Below are positions 17,659-26,306 of a DNA stretch of 64,000 bases, piece after piece; within the stretch, counting starts at the first letter, position 1, and each line of letters begins with the position of its first letter. Origin of the DNA: Sinorhizobium psoraleae (lineage in GTDB: Bacteria > Pseudomonadota > Alphaproteobacteria > Rhizobiales > Rhizobiaceae); NCBI RefSeq assembly GCF_013283645.1, contig NZ_JABEKV010000002.1, positions 999,798 through 1,063,797 on the forward strand, read 5' to 3'. The notes beneath the pieces are model-generated. The model ran no database searches, was not told the DNA's origin, and worked only from the letters and a program-made list of their open reading frames with translations. The position numbers were made by a program, and so were the translations under genes.

Positions 17659-18465
17659 ATGACGAAGTTCATCATCTTCACCGACCTGCACATGGTTCCC
17701 GAAGGCATGACGATCATCGGGCTCGATCCCTATCGGCGACTCGCCAACGGGATCGCTCACGTCAACCGCTATCATGCCGATACGGACTGCGTGATTTTTG
17801 CCGGGGACCTCACGCACCGGGCCGACCGCCCGTCCTACGAACGGCTGAAGGCGCTCGTTGGCGACCTCGTCCCGCCGGCGGCGATGATGATTGGCAATCA
17901 CGACCGGCGCGAGGTTTTCCTGGATGTTTTTTCCGACGCAACAACAGACGAGAACGGCTTCGTCCAGCAGGCGATCGATTTCGCCGATTGCCGCGCCATT
18001 CTGCTCGACACGCTGTTTGCGCCGCCCTACGACTACCCCGTGAGCCATGCTGGCCACCTTTGCGAACGACGCCTTGCGTGGCTCGATCGGCAACTCGGCG
18101 AGGCCGGCGACCGGCCGGTGCTGATCTTCATGCACCACCCTCCGCATGTGACCGGCTTCACCGGCATCGACATGATCCGCCTGATCAACGGGCAGGAATT
18201 CTATGCCCTCGCGGAGCGCCACGGCAATGTGCGCCACATCATCGCCGGCCATGTTCATCGCACGATCAGCGGCTCGAGCCGCGGCATTCCGTTCTCGATC
18301 TTCAAGAGCCCGGTTCATCAGCAGCCCATGCCCTTCGATACGCCGGACGCTTCGCTCTCCGTCGACGAACCGGCAGCCTATGGCATCGTTCTGGTCACGG
18401 ATGACGGCGTCCTCGTCCACACGGAAGACTACGAAATTGCCCGGCGCGATGCGGCGATGGCGTAA
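17659..18465 (+). CDS. spdA: SpdA, class III cyclic-nucleotide phosphodiesterase
   Basis: A 268-residue calcineurin-like metallophosphoesterase of the CpdA/Rv0805 group. All five metal-site motifs are present in order: FTDLH, FAGDLTHRADR, MIGNHDRR, FMHHPP and AGHVHRTI. The start at 17659 (MTKFIIFTDLH) places the first metal ligands nine residues in, as in the family; longer upstream frames lack conserved content. In S. meliloti the protein at this position, SpdA, hydrolyses 2',3'-cyclic nucleotides and does not measurably turn over the 3',5'-cAMP second messenger. A link to RNA breakdown products is therefore as likely as a direct brake on Clr. Confidence 0.87.
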   Translation: MTKFIIFTDLHMVPEGMTIIGLDPYRRLANGIAHVNRYHADTDCVIFAGDLTHRADRPSYERLKALVGDLVPPAAMMIGNHDRREVFLDVFSDATTDENGFVQQAIDFADCRAILLDTLFAPPYDYPVSHAGHLCERRLAWLDRQLGEAGDRPVLIFMHHPPHVTGFTGIDMIRLINGQEFYALAERHGNVRHIIAGHVHRTISGSSRGIPFSIFKSPVHQQPMPFDTPDASLSVDEPAAYGIVLVTDDGVLVHTEDYEIARRDAAMA

Positions 18466-18505
18466 CAGCCATTTCGACGCCACCGCCTTCGTGTTAGGCT
18501 GGGCC

Positions 18506-18820
18506 ATGAGCCATTCCGTTTCATCCAGCCCAGATTTCGACTGCCAGAGTTGCGGCGCCTGTTGTGCCTATTCGGCCGATTGGCCGCGCTTTTCGCTGGA
18601 AACCGACGAAGAGCTCGATCGCATTCCGGCGGAATATGTCGCTGCCGACCTCGGCGGCATGCGTTGCGAGAACGATCGCTGCACGGCGCTTGACGGCACG
18701 CTTGGACGTTTCGTCGCTTGCAAGATCTACGCGGTGCGACCGATCGTGTGCCGGACCTGCATGCCGGGTGACGACGAATGCCTGATGGCGCGTGCACGGC
18801 ATTTCGGCGCTGCCGCCTGA
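18506..18820 (+). CDS. YkgJ-family cysteine-cluster protein
   Basis: A 104-residue cytoplasmic protein with the CxxCxxCC-type zinc or iron-sulfur cluster motif: CQSCGACCAYSADWPRF near the N terminus, then MRCENDRC, VACKIYAVRPIVCRTC and DDECL. Such proteins are annotated only as putative zinc or Fe-S chaperone-like. The start at 18506 places the first cysteine at residue 13; it begins 40 bases after spdA, and the same strand suggests co-transcription. A RIME1-like element follows its stop codon directly. Confidence 0.8.
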   Translation: MSHSVSSSPDFDCQSCGACCAYSADWPRFSLETDEELDRIPAEYVAADLGGMRCENDRCTALDGTLGRFVACKIYAVRPIVCRTCMPGDDECLMARARHFGAAA

Positions 18821-18924
18821 CTACAGCGCCACGCGTCTTATCAGACGCGCAAAGGACGCTGTAGCACTTTGAATTGCTGCGTGTTTTTATCCTTAAATCG
18901 GCTACGATTTAAGGATAACGTGCA
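18821..18924. repeat. RIME1-like intergenic element, copy 2
   Basis: It begins on the base after the YkgJ-family stop. The first palindrome has arms CTACAGCG and CGCTGTAG (18821-18864); the second spans from CTGCGTG to CGTGCAG around CTTAAATCG/CGATTTAAG. The linker is CACTTTGAATTG. The remaining bases up to putA (18925-19110) show nothing recognisable beyond the putA ribosome site. Confidence 0.82.
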
Positions 18925-19110
18925 GTAGGGATCATCCGGCACTCGCTGCGACACTCCGCATGTTCCTCCGTTTGCGGCCGACGGGGTAGCTAAACATTCC
19001 GAGAATGCCCCAATTTGCCGGATGGATGTTCGGCTGCGTCAGGCGTATTTTCTGCCCACGAAATCAGAGGCGCCAGACGCCTGTTACCGCTCCGTGGAGG
19101 ACCGCGTTCG

Positions 19111-22100
19111 ATGAGCCAGACCAAGCTTCAAAAATCCCCCCCAGCTACGGACGCAGCGCCCGCGCCTTTTGCCGACTTCGCGTCGCCGATCCGGCCGCAA
19201 ACCACGCTTCGTCAGGCGATCACGGCCGCATACCGCCGCCCGGAACCGGAATGCCTGCCGGCGCTCATTGAGGCGGCGACGCTGCCCAAGGAAACCCGCG
19301 ACGCCGCCGCTAAAACCGCCCGCAAGCTGATCGAGGCGCTCCGCGCCAAGCACAAAGGCTCGGGCGTGGAAGGGCTCGTGCACGAATATTCGCTGTCGAG
19401 CCAGGAGGGCGTCGCGCTGATGTGCCTTGCGGAAGCGCTGCTGCGCATTCCCGATACGGCGACCCGCGACGCGCTGATCCGCGACAAGATCTCCGATGGC
19501 GACTGGAAGTCGCATCTGGGCGGCGGCCGTTCGCTCTTCGTCAACGCCGCGACCTGGGGTCTCGTCGTCACCGGCAAGCTGACCTCGACCGTCAACGACC
19601 GCAGCCTTGCCGCGGCGCTGACGCGGCTCATCGCCCGGTGCGGCGAACCGGTGATCCGCCGCGGCGTCGACATGGCGATGCGGATGATGGGCGAGCAGTT
19701 CGTCACCGGCGAGACGATCGACGAGGCGCTGCGCCGCTCGCGCGCGCTCGAACAGAAGGGCTTCCGCTATTCCTACGACATGCTTGGCGAGGCGGCGACG
19801 ACGGCCGCCGACGCGGAACGCTATTACAAGGACTATGAAGCCGCGATCCATGCGATCGGCAGGGCTTCCGCGGGGCGCGGCATCTATGAAGGTCCTGGCA
19901 TTTCGATCAAGCTGTCGGCACTCCATCCGCGCTATTCGCGCGCCCAGGCCGCGCGGGTCATGGGCGAACTGTTGCCAAAGGTGAAGGCGCTCGCGCTCAT
20001 CGCCAAGAAATATGACATCGGCCTCAACATCGACGCCGAGGAAGCCGACCGCCTGGAGCTGTCGCTCGATCTCCTCGAAGAGCTTTGCCTCGACTCCGAG
20101 CTCTCCGGCTGGAACGGCATGGGCTTCGTCGTGCAGGCCTATGGCAAGCGCTGCCCCTTCGTCCTGGATTTCATCATCGATCTGGCACGCCGCTCGGGCC
20201 GACGCATCATGGTTCGACTGGTCAAGGGCGCCTATTGGGACGCCGAAATCAAGCGCGCGCAGCTCGACGGGCTTGAGGATTTCCCTGTCTTCACCCGCAA
20301 GATCCACACCGACGTTTCCTATGTCGCCTGCGCCCGCAAGCTGCTTTCGGCAACCGACGTGATCTTTCCGCAGTTTGCCACCCACAACGCACAGACGCTC
20401 GCCACCATCTACCACATGGCCGGCAAGGATTTTCAGATTGGTAAATATGAGTTCCAGTGCCTGCACGGCATGGGCGAGCCGCTCTACGACGAGGTCGTCG
20501 GCCGCAACAATCTCGACCGCCCGTGCCGCATCTATGCGCCGGTCGGCACGCATGAAACGCTGCTTGCCTATCTCGTCCGCCGCCTGCTCGAGAATGGCGC
20601 AAACTCCTCCTTCGTCAACCGCATTGCCGATCCGAAGGTCTCCGTCGACGAGCTCATTGCCGATCCGGTCGAGATCGTCCGTTCCATGCCGGTCATGGGA
20701 GCGAAGCACGATCAGATCGCGTTGCCGGCCAAGCTCTTCGGAGAGGCTCGCACCAATTCCGCCGGCGTCGATCTCTCGAATGAGGCCAATCTCGCATCGC
20801 TGACCGAGGCATTGAAGGCGAGCGCCGCAACCGCCTGGACCTCCGTGCCGCAGCTCGCGACCGGCGCGGCCTCGGGCGAAACGCGCCCCGTCTTCAATCC
20901 CGGCGACCATCGCGACATCGTTGGCTCGGTGACGGAAACGTCGGACGAGGATGCCAAGCGCGCGGCGCGTCTCGCTCGCGAGGCCGCCGAAGCGTGGGCC
21001 GCCGTTGCCCCGACCGAAAGGGCCGCCTGCCTTGACCGCGCAGCCGATCTGATGCAAGCGCGCATGCAGACGCTGCTTGGGCTGATCGCCCGCGAAGCCG
21101 GCAAGTCGCTGCCGAATTCGATCGCCGAGGTGCGCGAGGCAATCGATTTCCTGCGCTACTACGCTGAGCAGACCCGCCGCACGCTCGGCCCGGCCCACAG
21201 ACCGCTGGGCCCGATCGTCTGCATCAGTCCATGGAATTTCCCGCTGGCGATCTTCACCGGTCAGATCGCCGCCGCACTCGTCGCGGGCAATCCGGTGCTT
21301 GCCAAGCCGGCGGAGGAAACGCCGTTGATCGCGGCCGAAGGCGTGCGCCTTCTGCATGAAGCGGGCATTCCGGCCAATGTGCTGCAGCTCCTGCCCGGTG
21401 ACGGCCGCGTCGGCGCGGCGCTGGTCGCCGCACCGGAGATTGCAGGGGTGATGTTCACCGGCTCGACGGAGGTCGCGCGGCTCATTCAGGCGCAACTCGC
21501 CGACCGGCTTTCGCCTGCCGGACGGCCGATCCCGCTGATCGCCGAGACCGGCGGCCAGAACGCGATGATCGTCGACTCCTCCGCCCTTGCCGAGCAGGTC
21601 GTCGCCGACGTGATCGCATCGGCCTTCGACAGCGCCGGTCAGCGCTGCTCGGCGCTGCGTGTGCTCTGCCTCCAGGAGGACATTGCCGATCGCACCCTCA
21701 CGATGCTGAAGGGTGCCCTGCACGAACTGAACATCGGCCGCACCGACCGTCTTGCCGTCGACGTCGGCCCGGTTATCACCGCCGAGGCGAAGGGCATCAT
21801 CGAAAAGCACATCGACGCGATGCGCGGGCTTGGCCGCAAGGTGGAGCAGATCGGTCTTGCGAGCGAGACGGATCTGGGCACCTTCGTGCCGCCGACGATC
21901 ATCGAGCTTCAGAAACTCTCCGATCTCAAGCGTGAGGTCTTCGGACCGGTGCTGCACGTCATCCGTTACCACCGTGACGATCTCGATCGGCTGGTCGACG
22001 ACGTCAACGCCACCGGCTACGGCCTGACCTTCGGCCTCCACACGCGCCTTGACGAGACGATCGCGCATGTGACCAGCCGCGTGAAGGCCGGCAACCTCTA

Positions 22101-22818
22101 TGTGAACCGCAACATCATCGGTGCCGTCGTCGGCGTGCAACCCTTCGGCGGGCGCGGCCTTTCCGGCACCGGTCCGAAGGCTGGCGGCCCGCTCTATCTC
22201 GGCCGGCTGGTGACGACCGCACCGGTGCCGCCGCAGCACAGCTCGGTGCACACGGACCCTGCCCTCCTCGACTTCGCCAAGTGGCTCGACGGCCGCGGTG
22301 CGAGGGCCGAAGCAGAAGCGGCACGCAACGCCGGCAGCAGTTCAGCCCTCGGGCTGGAGCTGGAGCTGCCAGGTCCGGTCGGCGAGCGGAATCTTTACGC
22401 GCTGCACCCACGCGGTCGGATCCTGCTCGTGCCGCAGACCGAGGCGGGTCTCTACCATCAGCTCGCCGCGGCGCTCGCGACCGGCAACAGCGTCGTCATC
22501 GACGCCGCCTCGGGACTGCAGCCCTCGCTTAAGGGCCTTCCGCAGAGTGTCTCCCTCCGCGTCTCCTGGTCGAAGGACTGGGCGGCCGACGGCCCCTTCG
22601 CCGGCGCTCTTGTCGAGGGCGACGCCGAGCGCATCCGCGACGTCAACAAGGCGATCGCCGCGCTCCCGGGTCCGCTGGTGCTCGTCCAGGCCGCGTCGAG
22701 TGAGGAGATCGCCCGCAATCCCGACGCCTATTGCCTGAACTGGCTGCTCGAAGAGGTTTCAACCTCGATCAACACTGCGGCCGCCGGCGGCAATGCCAGC
22801 CTTATGGCGATCGGGTGA
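19111..22818 (+). CDS. putA: Bifunctional proline dehydrogenase / P5C dehydrogenase
   Basis: A 1235-residue flavoenzyme oxidising L-proline to glutamate. A FAD-dependent proline dehydrogenase barrel spans about residues 160-460 (FRYSYDMLGEAA; MVRLVKGAYWD), an NAD-dependent aldehyde dehydrogenase about 530-1000 (ICISPWNFPLAIFTG; catalytic cysteine in AGQRCSALR), and a C-terminal ALDH-superfamily-like domain about 1000-1235. There is no ribbon-helix-helix at the N terminus, so unlike E. coli PutA it cannot repress itself; this is the type B architecture known from S. meliloti. GTGGAGGACC fixes the start at 19111. It channels the intermediate between its two active sites at the inner membrane. 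Confidence 0.97.
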   Translation: MSQTKLQKSPPATDAAPAPFADFASPIRPQTTLRQAITAAYRRPEPECLPALIEAATLPKETRDAAAKTARKLIEALRAKHKGSGVEGLVHEYSLSSQEGVALMCLAEALLRIPDTATRDALIRDKISDGDWKSHLGGGRSLFVNAATWGLVVTGKLTSTVNDRSLAAALTRLIARCGEPVIRRGVDMAMRMMGEQFVTGETIDEALRRSRALEQKGFRYSYDMLGEAATTAADAERYYKDYEAAIHAIGRASAGRGIYEGPGISIKLSALHPRYSRAQAARVMGELLPKVKALALIAKKYDIGLNIDAEEADRLELSLDLLEELCLDSELSGWNGMGFVVQAYGKRCPFVLDFIIDLARRSGRRIMVRLVKGAYWDAEIKRAQLDGLEDFPVFTRKIHTDVSYVACARKLLSATDVIFPQFATHNAQTLATIYHMAGKDFQIGKYEFQCLHGMGEPLYDEVVGRNNLDRPCRIYAPVGTHETLLAYLVRRLLENGANSSFVNRIADPKVSVDELIADPVEIVRSMPVMGAKHDQIALPAKLFGEARTNSAGVDLSNEANLASLTEALKASAATAWTSVPQLATGAASGETRPVFNPGDHRDIVGSVTETSDEDAKRAARLAREAAEAWAAVAPTERAACLDRAADLMQARMQTLLGLIAREAGKSLPNSIAEVREAIDFLRYYAEQTRRTLGPAHRPLGPIVCISPWNFPLAIFTGQIAAALVAGNPVLAKPAEETPLIAAEGVRLLHEAGIPANVLQLLPGDGRVGAALVAAPEIAGVMFTGSTEVARLIQAQLADRLSPAGRPIPLIAETGGQNAMIVDSSALAEQVVADVIASAFDSAGQRCSALRVLCLQEDIADRTLTMLKGALHELNIGRTDRLAVDVGPVITAEAKGIIEKHIDAMRGLGRKVEQIGLASETDLGTFVPPTIIELQKLSDLKREVFGPVLHVIRYHRDDLDRLVDDVNATGYGLTFGLHTRLDETIAHVTSRVKAGNLYVNRNIIGAVVGVQPFGGRGLSGTGPKAGGPLYLGRLVTTAPVPPQHSSVHTDPALLDFAKWLDGRGARAEAEAARNAGSSSALGLELELPGPVGERNLYALHPRGRILLVPQTEAGLYHQLAAALATGNSVVIDAASGLQPSLKGLPQSVSLRVSWSKDWAADGPFAGALVEGDAERIRDVNKAIAALPGPLVLVQAASSEEIARNPDAYCLNWLLEEVSTSINTAAAGGNASLMAIG

Positions 22819-22861
22819 GCGCAACGTCGGCGTTCTCGATCTGCGCCTGATTTGCCCCTCA

Positions 22862-22899
22862 CCCATCCCCTCTCCCCGCACGCGGGGAGAGGGGATGGG
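22862..22899. repeat. Perfect 38-base palindrome
   Basis: Eighteen-base arms CCCATCCCCTCTCCCCGC and their exact complement flank a 2-base loop (AC). It lies 43 bases after the putA stop, immediately before a second, related palindrome. It may contribute to 3'-end formation of putA mRNA but lacks a T tract. Confidence 0.75.
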
Positions 22900-22945
22900 C
22901 CGCACGCCGAGGCATCACTCGCAGCGACTTTGGGGACGAGGCGGT

Positions 22946-22991
22946 GCCCCGGCTCCCTTCTCCCCGCATGCGGGGAGAAGGGAGCCGGGGC
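22946..22991. repeat. Perfect 46-base palindrome
   Basis: The first 23 bases are the exact complement of the last 23, with no loop (CCCTTCTCCCCGCATGCGGG at the centre). It shares the CTTCTCCCCGC core with elements at 22862 and 430. Such perfect cruciform-type repeats are usually kept by gene conversion or recent dispersal. Confidence 0.8.
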
Positions 22992-23083
22992 AGCGGTATG
23001 AGGGGCGGCCACACCCGTCACTTTGCCCGCTGGCACACCCTTCCCCAATCCGCTATCTGCATTCCAAAGAACGGAAGCAGCGG

Positions 23084-23668
23084 ATGTTCACCCTCCAGCG
23101 CATCGAGACCTCGACACAGGACATCAAGAAAAGCCGGTTCCTCGCGATCGCCGGCCCGATCGAGGACGAGCAATCGGCAAAGGCCTTTCTCGCGGCGCAT
23201 TCCGACCCCACCGCCAATCACAATTGCTGGGCCTGGCGGCTTGGTCAGAGCTATCGCTTCAGTGACGATGGCGAGCCGAGCGGCACGGCGGGCAAGCCGA
23301 TCCTCGCGGCAATCGACGGCCAGTCGCTCGATCGGGTCGCGGTCGTCGTCACCCGATGGTTCGGCGGCGTCCTGCTTGGAAGCGGCGGGCTGATCCGCGC
23401 CTATGGCGGCACTGCGGCGCTGTGCCTTCGGTCTGCTGAAAAGGTCGAACTCGTCGACACGCAGCGCGCCACGATCGTCTGCGACTTTGCCGATCTTGCG
23501 CTGATCAAGGCACGGCTGACGGCGCGCGGCGTAGTGCTCGCCGGAGAAACATTCACGGATACAGGGGCGGTCCTGACGGCCGAGATGCGGCGGGACATCG
23601 CGGCGGAGGTCCTCGCACTCGTCACCGATCTCAGTCGCGGCAAGGCGACCGTCTCGCTCGAAGACTGA
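23084..23668 (+). CDS. IMPACT/YigZ family protein
   Basis: A 194-residue cytoplasmic protein of the UPF0029/IMPACT family. Characteristic motifs are KKSRFLAIAGPI near residue 15, HNCWAWRLG near residue 47 and DDGEPSGTAGKPIL near residue 60, then VVVTRWFGGVLLGSGGLIRAY, the family hallmark (quoted here in part as RWFGGVLLGSGGL). A ferredoxin-like C-terminal domain follows. Members are linked to translation control in eukaryotes, but the bacterial role is unclear. The start at 23084 is the first ATG beyond the palindromic spacer; no strong ribosome site is seen. Confidence 0.88.
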   Translation: MFTLQRIETSTQDIKKSRFLAIAGPIEDEQSAKAFLAAHSDPTANHNCWAWRLGQSYRFSDDGEPSGTAGKPILAAIDGQSLDRVAVVVTRWFGGVLLGSGGLIRAYGGTAALCLRSAEKVELVDTQRATIVCDFADLALIKARLTARGVVLAGETFTDTGAVLTAEMRRDIAAEVLALVTDLSRGKATVSLED

Positions 23669-23733
23669 ACTTCCATGCGAAACACAACCAGCATAGAAGT
23701 CACGCCGACGCAGAACACGACGAGGACATCGAA

Positions 23734-24720
23734 ATGAAAACGAGAGTTTTGGGGCGAACGGGTGCAACGATCTCGGAAATCGGCTTTGGCGCCTGGCAGA
23801 TCGGCGGCGCCTGGGGCGACGTCAGTGAAGAAGACGGCAAGCGCGCGCTTCACGCCGCGCTCGATAGCGGCGTCACCTTCGTCGACACGGCCGACGTCTA
23901 TGGCGACGGCCGTTCGGAAAAGATCATTTCTACGGTGCTGAAGGAGCGCGGCGGAGACCGCCCCTTTGTCGCCACCAAGGCCGGCCGTCGGCTCAACCCG
24001 CACGTCGCCGGCGGCTATACGGCCGCCAATATCGAGGCCTTCATCGACCGCAGCCTGAAGAACATCGGCGTCGAAACAGTGGATCTCGTGCAACTGCACT
24101 GCCCGCCGACGGATGTCTATTACCGCCCGGACGTCTTCGGCGCCCTCGACCGGTTGGTGGCCAAGGGCAAGATCCGCCACTATGGTGTCTCGGTCGAAAA
24201 GGTTGAGGAGGCCCTGAAGGCGATCGAGTATCCGGGCGTCGCCACGGTTCAGATCATCTACAACATCTTCCGGCAGCGTCCGCAGGAACTCTTCTTCGCC
24301 GAGGCGCGAAAGAAGAATGTCGGCGTCATCGTGCGCGTTCCGCTCGCCTCCGGCCTGCTTTCAGGCAAGATCGGAAAGGGCACGGTTTTCGCGGCTGACG
24401 ACCACCGCAATTTCAACCGCCACGGAGAAGCCTTCGATGTCGGAGAAACCTTCGCCGGCGTGCCTTTCGACGTCGCGCTCGAAGCGGTGGATGAACTGCG
24501 CGCGCTGGTGCCGGAAAATGTCCCGATGGCCCAGTTTGCCCTTCGCTGGATTCTGGAGCAGCCGGCTGTTTCCGTCGTCATTCCCGGTGCCCGCAACGAG
24601 GCGCAGGCGCAGTCGAACGCCGCGGCGAGCGCGCTGCCAGCGCTTGACGACAAGACAATGGCCGCGATCGTCGCGCTTTACGAGCGGCTGATCAAGGTTC
24701 ATGTTCATCACAGATGGTAG
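23734..24720 (+). CDS. Aldo/keto reductase
   Basis: A 328-residue NADPH-dependent oxidoreductase of the aldo/keto reductase family. The tetrad is visible: Asp and Tyr in VDTADVYGDG, Lys in VATKAGRR, His in DLVQLHCPP. The C-terminal cofactor region reads VSVVIPGARNEAQ. It follows the IMPACT-family gene by 65 bases on the same strand and is followed by a DUF1810 gene 48 bases on. The substrate cannot be assigned; general aldehyde detoxification or sugar reduction are possibilities. Confidence 0.9.
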   Translation: MKTRVLGRTGATISEIGFGAWQIGGAWGDVSEEDGKRALHAALDSGVTFVDTADVYGDGRSEKIISTVLKERGGDRPFVATKAGRRLNPHVAGGYTAANIEAFIDRSLKNIGVETVDLVQLHCPPTDVYYRPDVFGALDRLVAKGKIRHYGVSVEKVEEALKAIEYPGVATVQIIYNIFRQRPQELFFAEARKKNVGVIVRVPLASGLLSGKIGKGTVFAADDHRNFNRHGEAFDVGETFAGVPFDVALEAVDELRALVPENVPMAQFALRWILEQPAVSVVIPGARNEAQAQSNAAASALPALDDKTMAAIVALYERLIKVHVHHRW

Positions 24721-24768
24721 GAAACTGACGCTCCGCAGAAGACGCGGGGCCTCGGAAGGAAGGCACCG

Positions 24769-25197
24769 ATGCAAGAGGCCTTCGATCTGGAGCGCTTCGT
24801 GAAAGCGCAGGAAAGCACGTACCGCAGCGCACTGGCGGAACTCGCCGCCGGCGCCAAGCGAACCCACTGGATGTGGTTCATCTTTCCGCAGATCGCAGGC
24901 CTCGGCCAATCGCCGACGGCGCAATACTATGCCCTTGCCAACCTCGATGAGGCGCGCGCCTATCTGCGGCACCCGCTGCTTGGTCACCGCATTCTCGAAT
25001 GCACGGAAGCGGTGAACACTCTTCAGGGGCGATCCGCACTCGAGATTTTCGGCCGACCGGACGATCTCAAGTTTCGCTCGTCCATGACGCTCTTCGAGAG
25101 AGCCGCCCCGACGGTCGGCGCCTTCGCACGGGCGCTCGAGCGCTATTTTGACGGCCTGAGAGATCCGAGGACGCTCGAAATCCTCAACCGGGACTGA
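24769..25197 (+). CDS. DUF1810 family protein
   Basis: A 142-residue cytoplasmic protein matching the DUF1810 family: FDLERFVKAQE at the start, THWMWFIFPQIAGLG near residue 32, and the DDLKFRSSMTLF segment near residue 100. The family is widespread but uncharacterised. The ATG is preceded by CGGAAGGAAGG-type purines at normal spacing. It is probably cotranscribed with the aldo/keto reductase upstream. Confidence 0.85.
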   Translation: MQEAFDLERFVKAQESTYRSALAELAAGAKRTHWMWFIFPQIAGLGQSPTAQYYALANLDEARAYLRHPLLGHRILECTEAVNTLQGRSALEIFGRPDDLKFRSSMTLFERAAPTVGAFARALERYFDGLRDPRTLEILNRD

Positions 25198-25212
25198 ATT
25201 CCTAATCCGTCA

Positions 25213-25320
25213 CTACGGAGACGTGACCGGCATCTGGGAAAGAACAAACAGGAGCAATGTCGCGAAGGCCGCCAGCCCGACAATGATCAGCATCAGTTCC
25301 TTCATCATATAGCGATACAT
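25213..25320 (-). CDS. Small membrane protein, 35 residues
   Basis: The minus strand encodes a 35-residue peptide starting MYRYMMKELMLIIVGLAAFA, followed by a leucine- and phenylalanine-rich run and a polar tail MPVTSP before TAG. A textbook ribosome site GGGAGG lies 6 bases before the ATG. The central 20 residues form one transmembrane helix with a positively charged or neutral N-side, so it is likely an inner-membrane small protein. It is separated by 15 bases from the convergent DUF1810 gene. I do not recognise the family; the strong translation signal is the main evidence. Confidence 0.6.
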   Translation of the reverse strand: MYRYMMKELMLIIVGLAAFATLLLFVLSQMPVTSP

Positions 25321-25595
25321 AAAATCCTCCCACGGATGACGTCGGGAAGCACACAACTTCATATGGGATCCGGATCACCGGACTTGTAGGCGCGCCCGCA
25401 CACAACACCGTGAAATGCGGTGACGCCTGCGTGTCTTCCGAAGTCGACAAATGGTCACGCTGCCAAGCTAAACGCGCGAAGACGAGCTTCGATCGCTTGC
25501 ACAATCAGAAAAACGCGCAGCGACGGAGAGGTTGCGATCGGTGGTGGAATTACTATCTGTATAATTATCCTCGTCAGATCGTGTGGAGCTTGCCC

Positions 25596-26273
25596 ATGAT
25601 CGCCATGCTGACCCTGCAGACCCTCATTTGGTTCGCAATCATTGGAGTGGTGCTCTTTGCCTCCGCCGGAACGCTCGAGTGGCCGGCCGCGTGGGTCTTC
25701 CTCGCGGCGATGCTGGCGCTCTCCCTGATCGCCGGACTGTCGCTCGCCCGGCATGATCCCGCACTGCTCAAGGAAAGGCTGTCGGCACCTATTCAGAAAG
25801 GGCAACCTTTTGCGGACAAGGTGCTGACCACCGTCATCCTTCTGTTCCTGCTCGGCGCATTTGCATTCATGGCACTCGACGCCGTGCGGTTCGGTTGGTC
25901 GTCGGTTCCCGAGTGGGTACAGGTCCTCGGCGGCTCGGCGCTCTTGTTTTCGATCTGGTTCGACTACCGGACGTTCAGGGAAAACAGCTTCGCGGCACCC
26001 GTCGTGAAGATCCAGAGGGAGCGAGCGCAAAGGGTGGTTACCACGGGACCATACAGCTACGTCCGCCATCCCCTCTACGCCGGCGCCCTTATCTTCGTCG
26101 CGGGCACCTCGCTGCTCCTCGGCTCCTGGTGGGGGCTCGGGGCGGTGCTCGTGCTCATCGCCTTGCTTGCCATGCGCATCGGCATCGAGGAAAAGGAGCT
26201 CCGGACCGGTCTTGCGGGATACGACGCCTATGCAGCGCGCGTGCGCTATCGCCTGATCCCCTACGTCTGGTAA
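25596..26273 (+). CDS. Isoprenylcysteine carboxyl methyltransferase-like membrane protein
   Basis: A 225-residue integral membrane protein with about five hydrophobic helices and the C-terminal motif TTGPYSYVRHPLYAGALI, which binds S-adenosylmethionine in the ICMT/PEMT/NnrU-like group. The start at 25596 follows GGAG at 6-base spacing; the longer upstream frame is unsupported. The bacterial substrate is unknown, since prenylated CaaX proteins are absent; lipid or small-molecule methylation is possible. It is the last GC-rich gene before the lower-GC island. Confidence 0.85.
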   Translation: MIAMLTLQTLIWFAIIGVVLFASAGTLEWPAAWVFLAAMLALSLIAGLSLARHDPALLKERLSAPIQKGQPFADKVLTTVILLFLLGAFAFMALDAVRFGWSSVPEWVQVLGGSALLFSIWFDYRTFRENSFAAPVVKIQRERAQRVVTTGPYSYVRHPLYAGALIFVAGTSLLLGSWWGLGAVLVLIALLAMRIGIEEKELRTGLAGYDAYAARVRYRLIPYVW

Positions 26274-26306
26274 TGACGGGATTTAACCTTCATCCCCAAA
26301 CTGGGA

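Noticed and set aside
17659..18465. SpdA as the dedicated 3',5'-cAMP phosphodiesterase closing the Clr circuit
   Set aside because: Attractive from context, but the S. meliloti protein was reported to act on 2',3'-cyclic nucleotides, so a direct brake on Clr is not claimed.
19084..22251. 1055-codon open frame antisense to putA
   Set aside because: It is the shadow of a high-GC gene; arginine- and aspartate-rich with no domain, whereas the plus strand encodes all PutA motifs.
22857..22995. CRISPR-like repeat pair
   Set aside because: The two units are palindromes of different length and sequence with no regular spacers; no cas genes are in the window.
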